Shown here piece after piece: positions 1 to 3,899 of a stretch of 7,075 nt of DNA. Under the pieces are notes generated by a model. The model was not told where the DNA came from. It was given only the letters and a program-made list of their open reading frames with translations, and did no database searches. How positions within the stretch are numbered: position 1 is the first letter of the stretch; every line of letters begins with the position of its first letter. The stretch covers positions 1-7,075 of the forward strand of contig JAEZMT010000338.1 in the NCBI GenBank assembly GCA_023442085.1. The letters are read 5' to 3'. Source of the DNA: Pseudomonadota bacterium (lineage in GTDB: Bacteria; Pseudomonadota; Alphaproteobacteria; Rhizobiales; Xanthobacteraceae). The position numbers and the translations under genes are program-made.

Positions 1-116
1 TTGCCGGACTTGAGCAATGAGACGTTCTGCTCGGTGATGCCGATGCGCTCGGCAAGCTCGCGCGAGCGCATCTTGCGGCGCGCCAGCATCACGTCGAGAT
101 TGACGATGATGGGCAT
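1..116 (-). CDS. XRE/YozG-type helix-turn-helix regulator, N-terminal part only
   Basis: Read on the minus strand from the ATG at 116, this gives 38 residues beginning MPIIVNLDVMLARRKMRSRE and continuing into a helix-turn-helix (LAERIGITEQNVSLLKSGK) before the window edge cuts it off. The start and the recognition helix (ITEQNVSLLKSGK) are typical of the short (about 65-75 residue) Cro/CI-like proteins of the YozG type, which are known to be encoded next to DUF2975 membrane proteins, as here. A GGGAG ribosome site lies about 4 bases before the ATG. The gene starts only 22 bp after the stop of the DUF2975 gene on the same strand, so the two are very probably co-transcribed. By family it should bind DNA as a small dimer and may control its own operon; that role is inferred. 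Confidence 0.85.
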   Translation of the reverse strand, partial: MPIIVNLDVMLARRKMRSRELAERIGITEQNVSLLKSG

Positions 117-138
117 GGTGCTCCCATAGCCTCCCCGC

Positions 139-693
139 TCACACGAAGCTCGCGTTTTCTTCGGCGATGCGCGCCGCCTCGCGCATGACCGCGCCCACCC
201 CGATGACGAGCAGCCCGACGATGACCGCCACCACGTCATGGCTGGAGATGGAGACGGCGATGGCCCGCGCGCCGGGCGGATTGTTGAGGGTGAGGGCGAT
301 GCTCAGCGCCATCCCGACGAAGGGCGCGATCAGCCCCTGAAGGGCGACGGCCGCGCCGAAGCGCTCCAGCCGGACTGCCAGCAAGGCGGAGATGAGCTCG
401 CCGCGCCCGAAATCCCGAAAGATCTGGCGCACCTGCAGCAGGCCATAGGCGAGGATGCCGAGCGGGATCGCGGAAATCGCGAGCCCTGCGGCCAGACTCG
501 CGCCATCGAGCGCGACGGGATGCCCGGCGAGGCCGACGCGCGGGACGATCACCCGCTCCACCAGCCCCGGCGACAGCCAGATGCCGAGGCCCAACGCCAC
601 CAGCAGCAGGACGACCAGGAGGGTGGCGACGGACAACGCGCGACCGAGGCGCACGACGCGGTGGAGCCTGGGATCGAGGGGCGGAGGGGACAT
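139..693 (-). CDS. DUF2975 family four-helix membrane protein
   Basis: A 184-residue integral membrane protein of the DUF2975 family, whose biochemical function is unknown. Four hydrophobic segments are visible, roughly residues 20-40, 64-84, 110-136 and 152-170. Between segments 2 and 3 is the family-typical cytoplasmic stretch VRQIFRDFGRGELIS, and the C-terminus is the characteristic IAEENASFV. The start at 693 is chosen because AAGGAAAGG (700-708) sits 6 bases upstream of it; an in-frame ATG at 747 would add 18 polar, AT-rich-coded residues with no ribosome site. The XRE/YozG-type gene follows directly. In other bacteria this pairing of a membrane protein with a tiny HTH protein is common, suggesting that the membrane protein modulates or is controlled by the regulator; this is inference. 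Family assignment is confident, function is not known. Confidence 0.85.
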   Translation of the reverse strand: MSPPPLDPRLHRVVRLGRALSVATLLVVLLLVALGLGIWLSPGLVERVIVPRVGLAGHPVALDGASLAAGLAISAIPLGILAYGLLQVRQIFRDFGRGELISALLAVRLERFGAAVALQGLIAPFVGMALSIALTLNNPPGARAIAVSISSHDVVAVIVGLLVIGVGAVMREAARIAEENASFV

Positions 694-719
694 GCGTGAC
701 CTTTCCTTGACGCATTCAT

Positions 720-747
720 TTTTTATCGCAAAACAGTAATTATTCAA
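720..747 (-). promoter_or_regulatory. Possible sigma70-like promoter for the DUF2975/HTH operon in an AT-rich divergent gap
   Basis: On the minus strand TTGAAT (742-747) and TAAAAA (720-725) are separated by 16 bases and lie about 27 bases before the DUF2975 start. The gap between the two divergent genes (694-753) is strikingly AT-rich against a very GC-rich background, as expected for a promoter. The -10 match is poor, so the exact boxes are uncertain. I could not find a convincing plus-strand pair for the lipoprotein gene: TTGACG at 707-712 has no -10 at a normal distance. Confidence 0.3.
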
Positions 748-753
748 CCCAAA

Positions 754-1392
754 ATGAGAGAACTAATGCCTTTCTTTTCCGCCCTTGCGCGCGCCTTTCG
801 GCCGCTCGCCCTGTTGACGTTTGCTCTCTCGGTGGCGGCCTGCTCCCATGTGCCGATCAGTTCCCTGCCGCAGCTGGCCACGCTCGATCTCGAGACGGCG
901 GACCTCACCGTCCTGCGCGCGGCCGTGCGCGCGCCGAAGGAGATCGCCCCTGTCCCCGGCGGGGCGTTCGTCGTCATGTCCTACTGGCGGCAGGGCGAGG
1001 AGGCCCGCAAGACCGTCGTGCAGGCAACGCTGGAGGTGGAGACGGACCCGAAGGCCCTCGCGGCTCTGAAGGACGAGGAGCGCGCGGGGATGCGCATCAC
1101 CGTGTTCCGGCTGACAGACGAGGGCCGGCGCAAGCTGGAGGCGGCGCGCAGCGCAGCGCTGGCGCTGAAATCGGACGAGCTGGCGAAGGGGCGGCGCGCC
1201 AGCGGGTCGCTCGCGGTGTCAGCGGAGGGCTGCGTGCGCGGCGCCCTGCCGGCCGGTCCGCTGCTGCTCAGCACCTATCTTCGCCTGAAGCCGGGCGGGA
1301 ATTTCGTGACGCTGATCCAGGACATCGACCTTCGCGGGCTGCTCGCCCAGGCCGGCTCTGACGAGAGCGCCATGAAGCCGTGCGAAAACTGA
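754..1392 (+). CDS. Predicted lipoprotein of unknown function
   Basis: A 212-residue protein with a lipoprotein signal peptide: basic N-region (ALARAFRP), hydrophobic core (LALLTFALSV) and a lipobox VAAC with the lipidated cysteine at residue 30. The mature part (about 183 residues) has no motif I recognise. It has a charged, Ala/Lys/Arg-rich middle (about residues 100-145), which may form helices, and two further cysteines (in EGCVRG and in the C-terminal KPCEN), which could form a disulfide. It should be anchored to a membrane facing the periplasm. The start is uncertain: the ATG at 754 has no ribosome site, whereas the in-frame ATG at 766 has GAGAGA five bases upstream and still gives a complete signal peptide (Cys becomes residue 26). 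It stands alone, divergent from the DUF2975 gene and convergent with the tRNA-editing gene, so context gives no clue to its job. Confidence 0.75.
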   Translation: MRELMPFFSALARAFRPLALLTFALSVAACSHVPISSLPQLATLDLETADLTVLRAAVRAPKEIAPVPGGAFVVMSYWRQGEEARKTVVQATLEVETDPKALAALKDEERAGMRITVFRLTDEGRRKLEAARSAALALKSDELAKGRRASGSLAVSAEGCVRGALPAGPLLLSTYLRLKPGGNFVTLIQDIDLRGLLAQAGSDESAMKPCEN

Positions 1393-1432
1393 AACCCTGC
1401 GAAACCTGAAGCCTGCGCCCGTCAGGTGGGGC

Positions 1433-1960
1433 TCAGGCCTCCTCGGCCGTCGGAATCTCCACCTCCATCGCCTCATGGCCGGTCAGGCGGAAGAAGGCGC
1501 GCAGGGCGTTCGGCGTGAGCACGGTGGTGCGGGCATTGGTGAGCGGGTGGCAGCCCACGAGGTCGGCGCGCATCAGCGCGGCGTCGATGGCGAAGCGGAC
1601 CCGGCCTTCGGTATCGTTGGCCAGCGCGAGCAGGCTCACCGAGCCGGGCAGGATGCCGAGATGCTCCATGAGCGCCTCGGGCGAGGCGAAGGATAGCGAG
1701 CCTTTGGCCCCGAGCGGCCCGCGCAGGGCCTTGAGGTTCACCGGAGTGTCCTCGGCCAGAGTCAGCAGGAAATAGGTTTTCTTCCCGTCGCGCAGAAACA
1801 GGTTCTTGGTATGGGCGCCGGGGATATCACCGCGCAGCGCCTGCGATTCGGCCACCGTATGCACGGGCGGATGCTCGTAGGTGGTGCCGGGAATGTCGTT
1901 CTGCGCGAGGAAGGCGAGAAGGGTGTCTGGCGTGTGGGGTGTGACGGACGTATCGGTCAT
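1433..1960 (-). CDS. Prolyl-tRNA editing protein, ProX/YbaK (INS-domain) superfamily
   Basis: A 175-residue single-domain protein of the YbaK/ProX aminoacyl-tRNA deacylase superfamily, full length for the family. Visible landmarks are the N-terminal EHPPVHTVAES, the TKNLFLRD strand with the conserved lysine (K52), the GILPGSVSLLALAND loop and the GCHPLTNARTT segment near residues 137-147, which line the editing pocket in this superfamily. Family members hydrolyse mis-charged tRNAPro. Alphaproteobacterial prolyl-tRNA synthetases lack the built-in INS editing domain, and free-standing ProX (ProXp-ala in Caulobacter) clears Ala-tRNAPro in trans, so that is the most likely substrate here; Cys-tRNAPro specificity (YbaK proper) is less likely. 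It is often labelled ProX, PrdX or YbaK. The gene is monocistronic as far as visible and has no clear Shine-Dalgarno before its ATG (the upstream bases are C-rich). The three codons after ATG are ordinary, so I see no better start. Confidence 0.93.
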   Translation of the reverse strand: MTDTSVTPHTPDTLLAFLAQNDIPGTTYEHPPVHTVAESQALRGDIPGAHTKNLFLRDGKKTYFLLTLAEDTPVNLKALRGPLGAKGSLSFASPEALMEHLGILPGSVSLLALANDTEGRVRFAIDAALMRADLVGCHPLTNARTTVLTPNALRAFFRLTGHEAMEVEIPTAEEA

Positions 1961-2044
1961 GGGCCGGTCGGGGCGGGAGGCAAGGGAATGCCAGCCTTAG
2001 ACCCGTCCCACCGCCTTGGGCAAGCAGACTGCCCTTTGGATGCC

Positions 2045-2089
2045 CTGATCGGCCGCCCGCTCCAGCGGAGCCGGCGGCCTGTTGATCAG
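2045..2089 (-). terminator. Strong three-part hairpin at the 3' end of the small secreted-protein gene pair
   Basis: Three nested inverted repeats: CTGATC (2045-2050) with GATCAG (2084-2089), GGCCGCC (2051-2057) with GGCGGCC (2073-2079), and GCTCC (2059-2063) with GGAGC (2067-2071), closed by an AGC loop. That is 18 base pairs with one C/C mismatch and a four-base bulge (2080-2083). The outer arm includes the stop codon of the minus-strand gene. No T-run follows in the minus direction, so it is either a GC-type terminator or an RNA 3'-end stabiliser. The rest of the 125-bp gap to the tRNA-editing gene shows only a weak GGGCA/TGCCC pair (2018-2034). Confidence 0.5.
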
Positions 2090-2358
2090 CGGAGCTGGGT
2101 GAGGCAGGCGCCGGCCGCCTCGGCGGCGGGGCGGGCGTTGCTCATGGAGACGGCGCCGGACTGGACCAGGGCCTTGGTCTTCTCGGTCACGAGCGCGCGC
2201 GGGTCCGAAGCGCTGGCGAAGCCCGGCGCAGCGGCGGCATAGATGGCCTTGGCGTCGGCACCGAGGCTGGCGGCGCACTGGTCGGCCGAAGCCTTGTCGG
2301 CGAGCACGGGGGCGGCGCAGGCGAGGGTGAGGGCGGCGGCGCAAAGCAGGGACTTCAT
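2086..2358 (-). CDS. Small secreted protein of unknown function
   Basis: A 90-residue protein with a clear Sec signal peptide: MKSLL basic start, hydrophobic core to about residue 17 and a likely cleavage after A20 (PVLA|DKAS). The mature protein is about 70 residues, alanine-rich, and has exactly two cysteines, C28 near the start and C85 near the end, which could bridge the termini in the periplasm. No known domain is apparent. The start at 2358 is chosen because GGAGG (2368-2372) lies nine bases upstream; an in-frame ATG at 2391 would add 11 polar residues in front of the signal peptide and has no ribosome site. The gene begins 39 bp after the stop of the Cys-repeat secreted-protein gene on the same strand, so one transcript may carry both. 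The pair ends at the hairpin overlapping this stop codon. Confidence 0.72.
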   Translation of the reverse strand: MKSLLCAAALTLACAAPVLADKASADQCAASLGADAKAIYAAAAPGFASASDPRALVTEKTKALVQSGAVSMSNARPAAEAAGACLTQLR

Positions 2359-2397
2359 GGGGTGTTGCCTCCAGTGAATTTCAGGGTTCACGCGCGA

Positions 2398-2742
2398 TCA
2401 GCGCACGCCGACGCGGTTGACCGGGCCGCCGGCATTCACGCCGGCTCCCGGCGCGACGCCCACACCGGGCGCACCGACGCCGACACCGGGGGTGACGCCG
2501 ACGCCCGGAGCACCGGCACCGGGCACGCAGCCGGCAGGATAGCCGGGCCGGGTGCAATAGACAGCAGCGCGCGCCGCGGGGGCCGCCGGACGGGCGACGC
2601 AGCCCTTCGGCACACCAACCGCCCTGCAATAGACGACGGCACCGGCCGGAGCGGTCGTCGCCAGCGTCGCGACGGCAGCCGGCGGCAGCGCAGCGAGGGT
2701 TGCGGCAAGGAAAGCGGAACGTGTCAGCAGGCGCAGTCGCAT
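2398..2742 (-). CDS. Secreted protein with two YC-x5-PxGCV repeats and a GVGV-repeat tail
   Basis: A 114-residue protein with an N-terminal signal peptide (MRLRLLTRSAF then an Ala/Leu core, cleavage probably near APAGA, residues 31-35). The mature part has two copies of a YC-x5-PxGCV motif (Y38-C39 to C48-V49, and Y62-C63 to C72-V73) spaced 24 residues apart, each able to form a small C-x8-C loop. From about residue 75 a low-complexity tail repeats (A/T)PGVGV or (A/T)PGAGV four times and ends GGPVNRVGVR. I recall similar short proteins in Hyphomicrobiales as hypothetical proteins; function is unknown and a surface or periplasmic structural role is only a guess. The start at 2742 is supported by GAGG (2749-2752) six bases upstream; an ATG at 2757 has GAGG immediately adjacent, too close. 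The frame stays open far upstream, antisense to the next gene, which reflects GC bias, not coding. Confidence 0.72.
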   Translation of the reverse strand: MRLRLLTRSAFLAATLAALPPAAVATLATTAPAGAVVYCRAVGVPKGCVARPAAPAARAAVYCTRPGYPAGCVPGAGAPGVGVTPGVGVGAPGVGVAPGAGVNAGGPVNRVGVR

Positions 2743-2776
2743 GGGCGGCCTCGGCATCCTCAGAAGACACCTGTGC

Positions 2777-2819
2777 GTGACGCCCGGGGTGACATCGCGC
2801 CGAGGTGACTCCCGGTGAC
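2777..2819. repeat. Cluster of four GTGAC/GGTGAC direct repeats in a divergent intergenic region
   Basis: GTGAC occurs at 2777-2781 and GGTGAC at 2788-2793, 2804-2809 and 2814-2819. The copies group as two similar modules, GTGAC-n-CCCGG followed by GGTGAC or GTGAC (2777-2793 and 2805-2819). The cluster lies between the divergent starts at 2742 (minus) and 2905 or 2845 (plus), 35-77 bases upstream of the minus-strand gene. It could be a set of direct-repeat operator sites or part of a 5' leader. No function is shown by the sequence. Confidence 0.4.
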
Positions 2820-2904
2820 CTAGACGCCATCCTGTCGTACCGCAATGGCGATTCTTGGCCTGACTGACGTCGGGTCGCCGCGGGACGACGAAGCGGAGGC
2901 GCGG

Positions 2905-3795
2905 GTGCCGGGACGGTTGGCGGTGCGGGCAAATCCGGCGGTGAACTGGATCGATGACGCGTGCGGACCGGAGGCGCGGGCAGCGCTCGCCGCCCATCCC
3001 GCCTTCCGGCCGGCGGTGGCGCGCCTCGTCGGCGAGATCAGCGCGCTTTACAGCGGCAATCGCCTGCTCAACCGTCTGCTCAGCGATCGCGGCCGCAACA
3101 TGCTGGGCCTGCTGGTGCTCTATCTCGATGCCCTGCCGCCGGCGGCGGGCGGCGGGCTCACCGCCGCGCGGATCGTCGCCCTGTGCACCGCGACCGGCGT
3201 CTGCAGCCGGGGCCGGGCGAAGGCGATGCTCGCGCTCATGCGCTGGGGCGGCTATCTGGCTTCGGCGGCGCCGACCGAGGACCGCCGGGTGAAGCCGCTG
3301 ATGCCGCAGGCCAAGCTCGTGGCGCTCCAGCACAAGCGCTGGCGCCTCGTGCTGGAGGCCGGCAGCGCGCTCGATCCCGAACTCGCCCGGCTCGCTTCCC
3401 GGCTCGATGAGGAGGCGTTCACGCGGTTGATCGCGATCCTGTTGGGCGAGGCCTTCATCGCCGGCTTCCGGCCCGTCTCGGCCGCGATGGAGCTGGAAGA
3501 TCTCGTGGATCGCGACGGCGGACTGATGGTGCTGATCGCGCTGCTCACAGCCGAAGGCTCCGGGGTCGAGCCGCCATCCATCGCCGATCTGTCGCGCCGT
3601 TTCCATCTGTCGCGGGCGCATGTGCTCGACCTGCTGCGGCTCAGCGAGGAGCGCGGGCTGGTGGAGCGCGGCGCGCGCGGCACAGGCCGGCTCTCGCCCC
3701 TTGGCCGGGATGCGCTGGAACGCTTCTTCGCCTGCATCTTCGCGGTGATGGGCGGGGCCGCCCGCGCCGCCGAGGCCCGTCTTCGCGTCTCGTGA
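2905..3795 (+). CDS. Uncharacterised protein with two winged-helix-like segments, possible transcription regulator
   Basis: A 296-residue soluble protein with no signal peptide or membrane segment. Two stretches look like winged helix-turn-helix units. The first is around residues 85-130 (LTAARIVALCTATGVCSRGR, then AMLALMRWGGYLA). The second is around 207-272 (PSIADLSRRFHLSRAHVLDLL, then EERGLVERGARGTGRLSPLG), which reads like a MarR-type recognition helix and wing. The conserved-looking N-terminal block (NWIDDACGPEARAALAAHPAF, LYSGNRLLNRLLSDRGRNML) is unfamiliar. I choose the GTG at 2905 because GGAGG (2895-2899) is five bases upstream; an in-frame ATG at 2845 would add 20 residues but has no ribosome site. 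The stop at 3793-3795 lies 104 bp before ppc on the same strand, so it may regulate or share a transcript with ppc; that link is positional only. I recall comparable hypothetical proteins in Hyphomicrobiales but no assigned function. Confidence 0.7.
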   Translation: MPGRLAVRANPAVNWIDDACGPEARAALAAHPAFRPAVARLVGEISALYSGNRLLNRLLSDRGRNMLGLLVLYLDALPPAAGGGLTAARIVALCTATGVCSRGRAKAMLALMRWGGYLASAAPTEDRRVKPLMPQAKLVALQHKRWRLVLEAGSALDPELARLASRLDEEAFTRLIAILLGEAFIAGFRPVSAAMELEDLVDRDGGLMVLIALLTAEGSGVEPPSIADLSRRFHLSRAHVLDLLRLSEERGLVERGARGTGRLSPLGRDALERFFACIFAVMGGAARAAEARLRVS

Positions 3796-3817
3796 AATCA
3801 CCTTCGCCCGGAACGCG

Positions 3818-3858
3818 CTTTCGCTCCTGCACAATTTCCTTAAGACTAAGGTCGAAAG
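3818..3858. promoter_or_regulatory. Nested inverted repeats upstream of ppc
   Basis: CCTTA (3838-3842) and TAAGG (3847-3851) face each other across four bases, and CTTTCG (3818-3823) pairs with CGAAAG (3853-3858) around them. They lie in the only AT-richer patch of the 104-bp gap before ppc, 42-82 bases before its start, where a promoter or operator would be expected. The stems are short, and I see no confident -35/-10 pair. Confidence 0.3.
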
Positions 3859-3899
3859 AGGTGTGCGCCGCGGCGGCGGCCGGGTTTCGGGGGAAGACG

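Noticed and set aside
238..699. A 153-codon plus-strand open frame antisense to the DUF2975 gene
   Set aside because: Composition is Asp/Gly/Arg/Gln-rich noise, while the minus-strand frame gives a clear membrane protein with a family-typical C-terminus.
739..758. Possible plus-strand promoter for the lipoprotein gene using TTGACG at 707-712 and TAATTA at 737-742
   Set aside because: The 24-base spacing is far outside the normal 16-18 range, and the boxes would place the start of transcription at or beyond the ATG at 754.
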